NCBI GenBank assembly: GCA_003993805.1
Contig: RSEF01000019.1
Coordinates: 5,270,117-5,334,116 of the forward strand
Length of the DNA: 64,000 nucleotides
Reading direction: 5' to 3'
DNA from: Himantopus leucocephalus
Taxonomy: Eukaryota > Chordata > Aves > Charadriiformes > Recurvirostridae
Shown: positions 39,366 through 51,300 of the stretch, piece after piece
Layout: each line of letters begins with the position of its first letter
How positions within the stretch are numbered: position 1 is the stretch's first letter
Program-made: the position numbers and the translations under genes
Notes under the pieces: model-generated
The model's database searches: none
What the model saw: only the letters and a program-made list of their open reading frames with translations
What the model was told of the DNA's origin: nothing

Positions 39366-41630
39366 TCTTTTCTTGTCTATCTTTAGACCGTCATGGCTTT
39401 AATAACACTATTACAGGCAAAAAGCAGATAAACAGGAATGTTTATATAATGCAAATCGGTTTTAGAGCAACAAACCTGATAAATGGGTATTTATGTGGCT
39501 ACTAAGGACAGGAGGGTTAGAAGAAGCAGTCAAATCCAAGTTGGTATCCTGCAGCCATCTGCAGGAACACTAACAAAATCTGCCAGGTAACTGCTGAGCC
39601 TGTCACCATTGTGGGCTTAGTGCCTGTTAGCCAGCTAGGCATTAAAGAGCAATGTAACATTCAAAAGAGTAATTACAGCTGTTCGGAACTGTGGGGCTTA
39701 GATGTGGGTGGTTCAGTGCAGGTCTCGGAGCTGCTGTGGAGTTGGCCAAATCCGAGTTTGGCAGAGACAGGGTGGTGTGGGGAGCCGTGGAGTGGAAGGC
39801 AGCCAGAGCCTGACAGTCGGGCATCTGGTGGCTGTTCTGGAGAGAGGAAGAGAGATTAACCCCAGGAGAAGGGGGTAGAGAGGCCCTGGAGCAGCTTGCC
39901 TGCAGGCAACTTGGTTGTGCTGTTTAGCAGTTAGTGAATCCTTCTGGATCCGAGGGGAGGAAGGTGCGGGACTTGTCCAAGAGCTCTGCAGTGTTGGTGG
40001 GTGAGTTGGCATTGGTCAGTCTTCTGTCCCAGGTCTGCCCAGCTTCTCACTGAGGAGCTGACAGATCACTTGGAAAGCACAGGAGGGATCAAAGGAAAAC
40101 AAACCTATCCTGAAATAATTGTCAGTTGAATCGTTCAGCCCTTATTTAAATGAGCGGTTGCATGGAGTTAATGGGACAATGAGGCCCACGTCTGTCTAAT
40201 GGGAAGGGCTATTGTAAGATGGTGCAGCAGCAGTGGAGCGGCTGGGTTACTGGCTTTTTAGAGATGATGATGATGATCTCTGTGTATGAAGCAAAACTGA
40301 TGTAGCAAGTGATGTGAATTAATATCCAGCCCAAAGCCAGCTATGTTATGGAATCTCAGAAAATCTCACAGCTTTATGTGATTTCTTTTCCAGTAAGATG
40401 TGTGGGCTCTTACTGGCTTTCTAAAGGAAGAGAGGTGTCTTTATGGATGCCGTAACTACTGGAAAAAGGAGAAATGAGACAGTTTTTATTATTGTTCCAC
40501 AATGGTACGGGTAGGAGGGTCTGGAAGTTGTATAGGGATAGTAAGACAAGCACTGGGGACAGATCTCACTTGTTACAGTAAGCGTTTCTCCAGAGCATCT
40601 TTGGGAGGATGCAAATTACTGTATTTTTCCACATTATTCAATAACCTTGCTATCTTGCTTATAGGTGAGGGAGGATATTGGAGATTTTTATCTTCTGAAG
40701 CAGAGCTAAAGTGGGAGGGAAATGAGATGATCGGTTCAGTGGATTAAATGTTAAACATATCTCTTAATCTGGAAAGACCTTGTACTTTGTGCAGCAAACT
40801 TTGCTTTTTGATTCTATAAGCAAAGTCACTGTGATGTGTGGAGTAGCTAACTGCTGCTCCCTAGAGCCGAGTCAGGAAAAAACCTTCCACCCTGAAAAAT
40901 CAGGTGCCAAGGAAGGGCCAGCACAAACTTCACACACGTTTTTGTTTCTCCTCTGTTCAATGAAAGGATGATTTGTTACAATATGAATGTGCTGCATGGT
41001 CGGGACTGGAATAACTGCAATGTAATACTTAAATCAAACAGACATTAAAGATTCCCCGTTTACAAAATACTAATCTTATATCCATTTTCATCATCTGCAA
41101 AGATGAAAGCAACTTTAGTCCAGTCTCCTTTATGTAAACAGAGCCCCTAGAGGAGCGAACTTTGTTTTATCCAATCCTCAGAGAAGAAATAAGTTAGGTT
41201 CTCAATCAAGAAAGAATTTTGCTTTATAAAAGCAGATAATAACAGATTCAAAGACTTATTTGACGAAAACCAACTCTCATCATTTGGCACAGTTGCTGTT
41301 TTAATCTGGTTTGTTGTTTTTCTCCCTTGTGCAGAAAATGTAATCTCCCTCTTGTATCCTTGCTGGTACACACCACCTCTTGTTCCTTTAACGAGTCAAA
41401 AGTCTCAATTTAGAACTGTTGATGGGAATTAAGGGTGTGATGTTCTCAATTCAAAGGTGAGTAGCCTGAAAACGCGGGGAGACTCTTAAGAATAGCATGA
41501 TCAGAGGGAGAGGTCTAAGCCTGCTTCTACCTCTTTAACAAGCACTAGTGCCAGAATTCGCCCCGGGCAGCACGAGCTCCTGGGAAGCTGCTAGGGGAGG
41601 AATAACTCGCCTAGAGAATTTTCCCTACCT
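39366..41630. other. Intergenic DNA between SNORD7 host and PEX12
   Basis: No exon or large repeat was recognised. A short GAT run near 40264-40277 is the only simple repeat noticed. No second snoRNA with both boxes and a closing stem was found. Confidence 0.5.
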
Positions 41631-41631
41631 C

Positions 41632-41637
41632 TTTAAT
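41632..41637 (-). terminator. Candidate PEX12 polyadenylation signal (ATTAAA)
   Basis: On the minus strand this reads ATTAAA, the commonest AATAAA variant, about 390 nt beyond the PEX12 stop. No AATAAA was noticed nearer on that strand. The assignment is tentative. Confidence 0.35.
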
Positions 41638-42025
41638 TTGCTGGCTCATACCCTCCAGCAGAACTTTTACCAGTGATGCTCTTTGATCCTCACATTTGCA
41701 TTCTTCTTCTCCAAATCAGTGTTTCTTCCCTTTTGGTTGGTCTTTGAAGGCATTTCTGTGCCGGCTGACAGATTGTGGCTGCCTGATCCCTCTGAAACTG
41801 TCACAGGATGTTTGAATAGCTAATAAACAAAGGGGAGAGCCTTACCAGAATTCACAAAGGCAGCAAAGCTCTTGTGTACCACCAAGTTCAAAGGAGCTTT
41901 AGAGCTCACTGATGAGCTGCAGTGGTCAAAATTCTTCTATGGAACATACGGGGTGAATTTAGGCTCACTGCTATGCAGCCGCCAGCGTCAGAGAGGTATC
42001 GCTCTGAAAGCACGGGGCAGGCCTT

Positions 42026-44114
42026 TCAGCTCTCAGGAGAATACAGTTTGACGAGGTGCTGCAGCTCTGTGGCGTAGCCTGTGATCGGGCAGCGCTGGTG
42101 AGCCTTCACGTAATTGTACACACAGCGGTAGCAAAACACAAAGCCGGAGGTGGACAGGGCCGTGGCATTGACGCGAATTTTGCGGCACAGAGGGCACACG
42201 GTCTTCAGTTTGGGTAAAAGAGCTGAGCCAGCCCCGTGGTCGAGGTGCACGGGGGGTGGAGGAGTTGGGAGCGCTGTCAGAGATTTGATTGTCTCTTGGT
42301 TTTCTGAGGAGTACCACCAGTCCAGGAACTGGAGGAAGAACACACTGACGGACAGCCCGGTGGACAGGGAGAAGGCAATGCCACCCAATGCTTTCCTCGC
42401 TGCTGACTGCACTTTTGTTTTAATGCTGTAAAAGAGACAAGATACGGAGAAATTGTTACTACTGCACATTTGTCCATCTGCAAACCAAGGTAAAAAGGAC
42501 TTGGGCAGTAAGTCACTGCTTTATACAGCTTCTTAACGCTAAGGAAGTTGGTCAACGTATCCCATGTTTGTAATGAGGCATCTGCTAGGATGTTTCTCGC
42601 AGATTCTGTCTATTTTATGAAAGCTTCAAGTTCTGTTTTGTTCAGAACTCTAAATTGGAAGAGTTTTGAACTGAGGGGACCTGAACCACAGAGCATTTCA
42701 CTCATGGATCATCGTTTTACAGAACGTTAAGTATGGTCATGACTAGCTGCAGCTCAGAAAAATCAAAGAGCTAAGTTCCTGTCCTTTTGGCAATATTGTT
42801 GCAGTCTACTGCCCTTATTAGAAAGGTACAAGTGAAAACTGAATAGGATAAAGGCTGGAGTGCCAACTCCTCCTCCCAACATTGCAATTTTATTACCATA
42901 AAATCTTGTGAAGCTAATCCCTGCTACTTGTTTCCTTATTTACGCTGACTATATACCCTTTTGGAGCACATTTTGCCAGAGGTAAACCTCATCTTGAAGA
43001 ATTTCTGGAGAACAAGCTAGTTTTACTTGCAGCATCACCTCCAAATTAACACACCCACAGAACCCTCTAGAAAGCAGCTGCTAAGCCATGTTCTGACTTA
43101 CCTGTGTGTTTGACTTGAGCCGGCTCCAGACAATTTCTTCTCCAGGGCCTGGATATCCTCTGCAGTCAGTCTGACCAGGCGAACACCAGCCAGCCGCAGC
43201 ATGGGTGAATGATGCTGAGCTTTCCCAAGGATATAGCACAGCTGCTGGATAAGAAACCAGCCCTCCCAGGTCATGTTTACGAAGGGGTAGGCAGCTAGAA
43301 AGGCTCTGTAAAAGCGCTTCCAGGATGACGATGGAGGGTGGATGGAGTACTCATCCTCTTCCCTCAGGCTGGACACCAGTTTCTCTAGCTTTCCCTTCAG
43401 GTAAGGAACAAGAACCAGTAAGAGGAGAGACTTCCAGTGCTGCCTCTTTGGCAGGCCAGCAGTGGCCAGAGGTTGCTGTCTGCGCTCTCCTGTCGGTATC
43501 CTCTTTAAGCTATAGAAGTTTTCAGAAAAGGAGGCGCTGCACCTGGCCAGATAGTGCTGCTGGAGCAGCAAATCCAGAAGGACGTAGATCTCATCGAACC
43601 AGCGCCAGAGGAAACCGTATCGGCCCGGATTAGACTCAGCGAGCACCTATTGAGAGGGACACAAAACGGAAGGAACTGAAAGCGGAGCAATGTGCTAAAT
43701 TACAGTAGCTATAAATTATGCCCCCAGTTCATAAAGCGAGCTGGATGGGTCAAAACTGTTACGCTAGCTTGTGAGCGCGGCCAGAGGTAAACCCTGGCGG
43801 TGAACGCCTCAGCACAGCTGCGCAGCCTCTCCAGGGTCCCTCTCTGCAGCAGTTTCTCCACAGAATATTCACCCTCAAGACACTGTTCACCTCAGTGTCC
43901 CGCTCCCCACAGCGCGGTGGCCTGCAGGGAGGAGGCCACCGCCGCCCCCTCCTCTCCTCCCCTCGCCCCAGGCCCGCCTCGCCCTTACCTTGACCAGGTG
44001 CTGCAGGGCGGGTTTCAGGGCGGCCATCAGGCTGTCCTGGGCCACCGCCTCGAAGATGGAGGGCCGGTCGTCGCCGGCCGAAGCGGCCGTGAGGTGGGCG
44101 CCGAGCTCCGCCAT
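42026..44114 (-). CDS. PEX12: PEX12, peroxisomal RING-type ubiquitin ligase subunit (3 coding exons, 356 aa)
   Basis: PEX12 is an integral peroxisomal membrane protein. With PEX2 and PEX10 it forms the ubiquitin ligase that marks the import receptor PEX5 for recycling. Coding exons on the minus strand are 44114-43989, 43646-43102 and 42425-42026. All junctions are GT-AG with consistent phase, total 1071 nt, against 359 aa in human. The start is the first ATG (MAELGAHL) inside the CpG island. The N-terminal part holds the family signature [10 protein letters not shown] hydrophobic stretch near residues 240-258 is a membrane segment. A C-terminal RING-like domain has cysteines 301, 304, 322, 325 and 336 (CPLC, FCYRC, RCPITG). 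As in other PEX12 proteins, the set of zinc ligands is incomplete. No lesion was seen. It lies head to head with AP2B1. Confidence 0.97.
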
Positions 44115-44450
44115 GGCGCCGGCTGCGCTCCGCCCCGCCCCGCCGCCAGGGGGAGCCCCCGCACCGCCCCCGCGCCCGCCGGGCGCCCGCCTGGCGCAGC
44201 GGAGCACCGCCCCCCGGAAGCGCGGCGCTCTGTCTCCCCCCGGCGCCCCTCTATGGTGGCGGGGCGCGGCCGCTCTAGGCGGGGGAGGGTTTATTCTCGC
44301 TCCTCGCGAGTCCTCCCGGCCCCGCCGCTCCGCTTCCGCTTCCGCCGCCGCCCCCACAGCGGTGTGTCCATCCAGCCGCCGTGAGTGGGGCCGGAGGAGG
44401 CCGCCGCGGGGCTCGGGGGTGGGGTGCGGAGCGGTGACTGGGAGGGGGGA
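43900..44450. promoter_or_regulatory. Bidirectional CpG promoter shared by PEX12 and AP2B1
   Basis: The PEX12 start codon (44114, minus) and the predicted AP2B1 leader-exon donor (44381, plus) are only about 270 bp apart in a dense CpG island. Between them are CTCGCGAG at 44303-44310, related to the TCTCGCGAGA promoter element, and repeated CTTCCG Ets-type sites near 44332-44342. No TATA box was seen. Head-to-head arrangement suggests shared control. Start sites are inferred. Confidence 0.65.
44290..44380 (+). other. Predicted AP2B1 non-coding first exon
   Basis: A strong donor, CCGCC before GTGAGTGG at 44381, ends a plausible leader exon in the CpG island. The first coding exon has its own acceptor at 48284/48285, so at least one upstream non-coding exon is expected. 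The 5' limit is a guess. Confidence 0.45.
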
Positions 44451-47400
44451 CTGGGATGGGGTGGTGAGGGGAACTGCGAGGGGCTGGGGTGGTACTGGGA
44501 GGGGNNNNNNNNNNNNNNNNNNNNNNNNNNNNNNNNNNNNNNNNNNNNNNNNNNNNNNNNNNNNNNNNNNNNNNNNNNNNNNNNNNNNNNNNNNNNNNNN
44601 NNNNTGAGCAGAGCGAGCTACTGGGATACTGGTGGGACTGGGCAGGGATGAGGGCTGGGGAGGCTGCTGGAGGTGGGAACGCTGGGAGGGGGGACTGGGG
44701 AGGGGAGCTGGGATTGGTGGGGGATGCTCCTGCAACTGGAGGGTACTGGGGGATGCTGCTGAGGGGGGANCTGGGTGGGTGGTGGAGGGGCTGCCAGTCC
44801 TGCTGAGGCTGGAGGCAGGGGTGGGGGGCTGTCGGCAAAGCTGGGACGGGGGGTCTGAGGAGCGAGGAGGTGATAGGAACCGCGGGGCATTTGAGAATGA
44901 GGTGGGGAGCATCAAAGGTGTGTTTGCTCCCCAAGATGGAAACAAATTACCTGCCTCTAGCGCATGCTGTAAAGGCTGCGGGTTTCTGACGCTGAGGCGC
45001 TGCTTTCCCTTTGCCATCCGTGTTTGGTCGCTCTGTTTAATTTTCTGGCGGCCCTGAGCCACGCTTGGGCTGTGGTGCGGCTACTCCAGAGGCTTTGCAG
45101 GTGAAATGGATGCAGATAAGAGGTGGTGGCACCAGCTGGAGCGTAGAACCAGGTTAAACTGGGGATCACTTTAGAGATTTAGGGGTTCAACACCAGATTC
45201 TTTCAATGCTAGCAAGCTTGGGTCAATACCGAGGCCTTAAACCTGCCACCTTCCTGTTTCCACCTGTGTCAAATCAGCGGTGGGGAGCTGGTCAGGCTGT
45301 TGTTGGGAGTCATGCGTGGGGCAAAGCAGATGTTCGTCAGACCCAGGGTGCCGTTTTCTGTGTGGTTTTGAATTGAGGAGCCTTATCTTTCTGGTTATGA
45401 TGGTCCCTTGGTCTTTTCATTTAATCATATTTTTGGTTCAGTCTACATTTAAATGTCAAACCAATGCTTATAGCATTAAGCATTGCCAGCGCTTCTGGAG
45501 AAATTTCCCTATTTTGTCTCCTCTTGTTTGCTGGGGTTGGAACAGGAGCCTTTTGCTGTCAGCTTGAACACCTCTTACCTGTTTCCATCTTAGCCAAGTG
45601 CTGGACACAGAACGATAATAAGGAGGGAGCAATCTCATGTAGATATTCCCTTAAAATACAGGGATGCTCACGATGTTGCAGTTTATCTTGGCTCTCTTCA
45701 ATTTAGATTTATGTACAAGAAGCTGGCATTTTCTTGAGTTATTTAAAACATTGCTATTTGTATATCTGGGCTATTTTGTTTTTGGCCTTGATCTGGGACT
45801 CGCTGTAAACCATGCTGAATTTGCTTAGTGGATGAGATAATAGCCAGTACTGCTAGCAAGCTGTCTCTGAACGATGTGCAAAGCAAGCTCTGACATACAC
45901 GAAGCAAAAATCTGTGTGCTCATGAGAAAAAGAGCTTTCTCCTGTGTTGCACTTGGAATATGGTCAGATCTTATCTCCCTCTATCAAAACAGGTTGTAAA
46001 GAAGTATGCTGTGCTTAGCCTTGTCCGAGTGTTTCTAGGTTTCTTCATGTTTCCAAGTATGCGATCTGAAGTTAGAAAAACAGTGAAACATCCTGCTTTG
46101 GGGTTTAAAGATCACCTCTGAAATTCAGCAAGGTTTCTCCCTCTGTGTAGCTTTATGCAACTGGGATGATGTGTATGGTGTGGGGTGGAGGGTTTTTTTG
46201 TTGTTTTTGTTTTTTCTCCTGGATTTTCTCTATAATCTGCTGTTCTGGCCACTGTTAAAACAATATGGGACTAGCTCAGCTGGGAGGTATGACCCATGCT
46301 GACAAATCCACATACAATGCAAACAAAGAACAGCAAGGCTATGTTCAATGCCTTTCGCATGGCATCGTGCCAAGTACTCTCATAGGGGAAAACATTTAAA
46401 TCATCTTTTAAGCTGGGCTGAAATCTGAAGGACTGTGTCAGCAATAACATCCAGCTGAACATGGGCTGTGTTTTTAATTTATAAAACAAGACCCACAACA
46501 GCTTTTTCTTTTGTTGATGCTGTGACTTCTGTTGCTGGAAAGATTGCTGTGTTGTGGCTCGTGTGGCTTTCCCAACCCAGCCTCTGTTTTGGAAGGAGGG
46601 CGAACCTCTCCTGCAGGAGGAAGGCGCTTCCAGAGCTGTCCTCGGGCGTAGTTTGCTCTCCAGCTTGGCAGGAGCAGAAAGGGAGAAGAAATCAAACCAA
46701 ACCCATACTGCCTAATTGGGACGAGGTGGTAACCACACAGGCACAGGGCAGGCAGGAGCTCCAGGGAACTGGGCAAAGCAACAGGTTGTTTCTCATGTGG
46801 TTGCTTGGCGGTTGGACAAGGTTACTGCTGCTCTGCGTTGCCGTGCTGTAGAGCACATTGAAGATGGTAGAAATAGTGACATTTACCTCTCAGCTGCTGC
46901 TGATGGGAATTTAACTGTTGAGGTATTAAATTGATTGAGGTGGATAGTGGGGGGGAAAGAATGGTAGTGGTGTTGGGGTTGGTTAAGGGATGAGGAAGGA
47001 AAGTGTGAAGAAACAGCAAACTGCTTACACTGCTGGGCAGTGTCTTGGAGTTCAAAGCTGAGCTTGTCCTTTTCTTGCTGAGTCAGCAAGACCTGCAAGG
47101 TTTAGAGGCAAGACAGGCAGAGTTTAGGGAACAGATGGCTTACTGCTTTGCTGGTAGCGTTTAAGGTCATGGAAGTATGTACAAGAGAAGGGGAACTGGG
47201 GGGGGCGGGGAGGAATAGAAAAAGAGGGAAAGAGGAAGGAAAACCCTTTCTTGGGGATGGTTTTAGGGTCATAGGTTCTTAGTGCTCGTGCAGACTGTTT
47301 TTTCAAGAACAGTAAAACTGCCAACTCTCATGCTTGTTTTTCAGCCAGTACTTGAAAACAGTTTGAATCACGTTTGTCACAGAGCTGGCAATTGTAAGAA

Positions 47401-48284
47401 TAAAATGATGGATATCCAGATATGTTTGGACAATCCCTATATTCTGAGCTGTTAATAATTTGGTTCTGCAAAGCAAGAAGAGTGCTGGTGAGACCGTTTT
47501 CTTGGCTCTGCTAAGCACTTGCTGGCCCAGCAGCATTTTTCATTTCTGTCCATAAAAATGCAGTGTAACACCGAAATAATAAGCTTGTGTGTGTGTCAGA
47601 GGTGGGGTGTCAGATCTTGGCAGAGAAAGATTTCCATTTCAAGCTTGAGAGAACTGAAAAGTAATGGCTTTTCTTTTAAAAAAAACTGCTTTGCATCTCC
47701 TGGGAACCAAAGAAGAGAAAGATATGAGAGGGCCTCGGGGTGGGTATTGCAAGTAGGGTTAATTGTTCCTTCCATCAAGATGCAACACAGGAAAGTATCG
47801 TTAGGGGGAGTTGAGTTTCCTTTGTCTGAAACATGGACTTCTCGCTTCCAGTTGAGATATTAAATGTGCAGTGTTTTTTTTTTTTTGGAAAATGAAATTG
47901 TGTACCACAGGGGAAAGACAGCTGCAGAACATGTCAAGATCTGCTGATTATAAAGAGTTAAAACCCGCCTTTTCCCTTCCGTGACTGAGAGTTTAAAAAG
48001 CTGGGCTGAGCACCGCTGCTTTCCCGGCATGTCCGCCTCAGGCTGTTGTGTTTCCACTAACATTGTGCATCTGAGCCCTTTAAATCCCTGGGTTTGCCAA
48101 GTAATATCAGCAGCAGGTGCAGAATGAAGATTGTGAAACTTGTGCATGTGGATGTAAAGCGTTTGCTTCTTCCCTTACGTTACGCTCTCACCAACCGTCC
48201 TTTCTCAGAGTTCCTGCCTTGCAAACTGGGTGTTGTCAGCCCCGAATGCTGTTTGACTGCCTGTTCTTTTTTTATTATTCTCAG
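44381..48284 (+). other. AP2B1 intron 1
   Basis: The intron begins with G-rich imperfect repeats of an ACTGGGAGGGG-like unit and includes a 100-N gap and a single N at 44770. The rest is AT-richer and shows no exon, snoRNA or large repeat that I could recognise. Confidence 0.55.
44505..44604. other. Assembly gap (100 N)
   Basis: Exactly 100 N inside a G-rich repeat tract in the AP2B1 promoter-proximal intron. The true length is unknown. Long minus-strand frames that cross it and join the PEX12 first exon are artefacts. Confidence 0.98.
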
Positions 48285-48305
48285 GTGTTTTAAGGAACTG
48301 GAACC

Positions 48306-51300
48306 ATGACGGACTCCAAATACTTCACGACCAATAAAAAAGGTTAGCGTTAAGCTGGTGCAGTGAATTGGAGGTGGTGGGTGGCTATTTTTACACAGCT
48401 TTTTTAACTGTGTGCAGAAGAACTTGTGCTTTTCTGTTAGCTCTGTCCCTGTTTCTCATCTTAATCATCCAGGGAGAAACTTCCAAAGTAGGTCACATGG
48501 TGACAAAAGACAAAACTGATGTTTTATATGGTTTTGTGATGCACAAAATGACCCAAATTGCTGCTTTCTCAAGGATCAGAGAAGAAAACTTTGGGACTTG
48601 AGCGCAGATCTGGTCAGAGGCAAAGTTTTAGTTATGGACTAACAAGTTCAAGACTGAGGATGATTGTTCCGTTGGGCATCACGGGATTAAGTTGCTTGAG
48701 AGACATTTAATATTTAAGGTATAAGTGTATATCTCTGCATCAAGCTGTTGCAAAGATAATGGGATTTCCTATTGCCATTTCCTCCAAAGCTGCAGCGCTC
48801 TGTTTGACTTTCCCTTGGCTTTACTGTAGGTGTGGTGGTCACCTCACCTCAGGACAAACTGTTGCCGTTAAAAATGGGAAGATGGGAAAGGATCTTTGGG
48901 GATGTTTTACCCATTCACCTGTTTCAGTGGAGGGACTTGTTCTGCTGAAAGTGTTCCAGGCAGAGGTTTTTTTTCTAACCTGTTCTTAAACAAAACAGTG
49001 TTTATCCCAACTCTTGCTGGCTGCAATTTAAGCCTGGTGTTGCTCATCTTTCTCCAGTAGATGTGGAAAATGGTTCGCATTAACCTCTCTTTTTCAGAAT
49101 GGCTGAATGTTTCTGATGAATGCTTGCCAGTGAAAAAACTACAGTGTTGATCTATTTATGTGCCATTAAGCTTCAGAATGAGCTCATAAATTAAGCAAAT
49201 GCAGTTCACATCTTTCTAAGGAACAACTCTATCTGTAAGTTCAGTCCTAAGGCATCAGGTAGATTTTTCTGGGATGGCTGCGAGAGGCCAGCCTGCACTG
49301 TCGGAGCTGTAGTGAGTACGCTGCTGCTGCTGCCAGCTCAGCTCTGCTCTGGGGCACCGTCTTGGTGTGAGTAATGTGAGCATCTCTTTCGCAGGCGGGA
49401 GGTATGACGAGTGGTCACTGCACTGCATTCTTCAGAACAGTAACTTCTCTTAGGTTTTGGTTTGGTTTTTTTTTTTTTTTTGAAGTACCTGTTAGTCTTT
49501 TTGTGCCAGGCTCTTCAGTAACTAGTGCTGCCAATCTGACAAAGTGGTATTCATGTGTAGGAATCAAAGGTTAGGGGCTAGAATGTATTTTGTCAGAGAT
49601 GTTATGATATTTGTAACAGGTCCTCAGCCTGTGGCTTCCAGTGGGAGTACTGCTCGTTGTCCTTCCTGGGGAAAGCTGTCTGCCAATTGGGAGCATTGTC
49701 CTTCTCGCACCACTTGCTCTGTCTGGAACAGCCCTGATAAGCTGTCTTTAGCACGCGTTGCTTTATTTTGCAAACTTGCCTTGCCGCTTTTGTGATCCAG
49801 CCTGAACTGACTTCCTGTGCAGTAATATCTGGAAGAATTAGCGTCATGGAAAAGGCTGCTTCGGCAACCTCAGAATCCAGGCGAGCTGTGTTACTTGCTG
49901 CTTTTGTTAGTAGTAGCTCTGTCTTTCTAGCTCAGAAGGAATTTATTCCACTGGACTAAATTTGTGCTTTCCTGCTTCTGCCACTGTATCACGGCATTTA
50001 GGCTACACTGCAGTCTGCTGTTTTCTCATTGCGTTTGCAGAAAGCAGGCGATGATGAGCAAAAGTTAAAAAGTCTGGGCAAAATTCCTAGCTAAGTTAGT
50101 GGGTTTTTTTTTCTTGCCGGCACTAATCTGGCGTCTTTTCGTCCTGGTTATATAATAGTTGCTTCTGAGAAACAGACGCTACAGTGATGTGATTTAATCT
50201 TCTAGAAGTGGGAGAGCTGCAACATGCAGCATGGTTCTTGTTAACTGCTTTTTTGTTACCAAGGTAGAGCCCATATCATTCTCTGAGTGTTGCCGCTTTG
50301 CTTGTCGGTGAACCATGTTCTCCATAAGGTCTGACATCTTCCACATGCTGCTGTACCAGTTTTATGGGAACAACAGGCTGGGAAAGTAAAAAGTCACTTC
50401 TGAGCTATCCCTAAAGCCTGACCCTTTCTTCTCCCAAGAGGCTCAATCTGTTTTGTCTTCTGCTAGGAGAGATTTTTGAACTGAAGGCTGAACTCAATAA
50501 TGAAAAGAAGGAGAAGAGGAAAGAAGCTGTAAAGAAGGTTATTGCAGCCATGACCGTGGGGAAAGATGTCAGGTAAAAGCAACTTTTCTTTCACCTGTAG
50601 CAGCTCTGGTTCTCCTGGGACTTGGTTGTAGTGGCACACATCTCCATGGAACAGCTCTGAGTTTGTCATCTCGTCTGGGTAATGAGGCTGGCTGTGTCCT
50701 TGCCTATGCTGTGCCCGAGCCAACAGGTTTCTTGAGGTCCTTCCTGTTACTGAAAGCACAAGAAACAACTGTTTTCAGTGCGGGTTTAGCTAAGTGCATA
50801 TTAACCTTTTTTATTTAAAAACCCATCCAGAATTCAACCATTTTCTATGGCACTTTAAATGCTCTCTTCTCACTGCTTGCTAGTGTTAGAAAGGTTAGTT
50901 TAGTGTTAGAAAGGTAATTCCAAGTGTTTTTCTTAGCCTTACTTGTCATAGCATAAATTTAAGATACATTTTATAATGAGTGATTTTTAAATTGAACCTT
51001 TGCCTCATAGCGACTAAAGGATACAGGCATTTACCTTCTGCAACATGGTCCCCAATACTTTTTTCTGTCTTTGGGGCAAGCAGAAAAACCTGCTTGAGTG
51101 AATGCTTTCTCCCTTCCAGCTACTCCCGTTACTGGAGTCTACCATAGAGTTGCAGTAGTCCTGGATTCATGGCAGTGTGGTCTGTTGCCACGGAAATTAA
51201 TATGAGGTTGCAAATTTAGCATCATGACTTCACTGGAGAATGAAGGAACAGATAAACTGGAAGGAAGAAAAACAATAATTTTTTTAGCCAACAGCACTTC

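Noticed and set aside
40262..40306. Box C/D-like pattern (GATGATGA ... CTGA)
   Set aside because: Box C comes from a GAT microsatellite, the spacing is short, and no closing stem or guide complementarity was seen.
43887..45062. 391-codon minus-strand frame across the gap
   Set aside because: It reads through 100 N and only its part at 43989-44114 is real, namely PEX12 exon 1. The rest is antisense to G-rich AP2B1 intron DNA.
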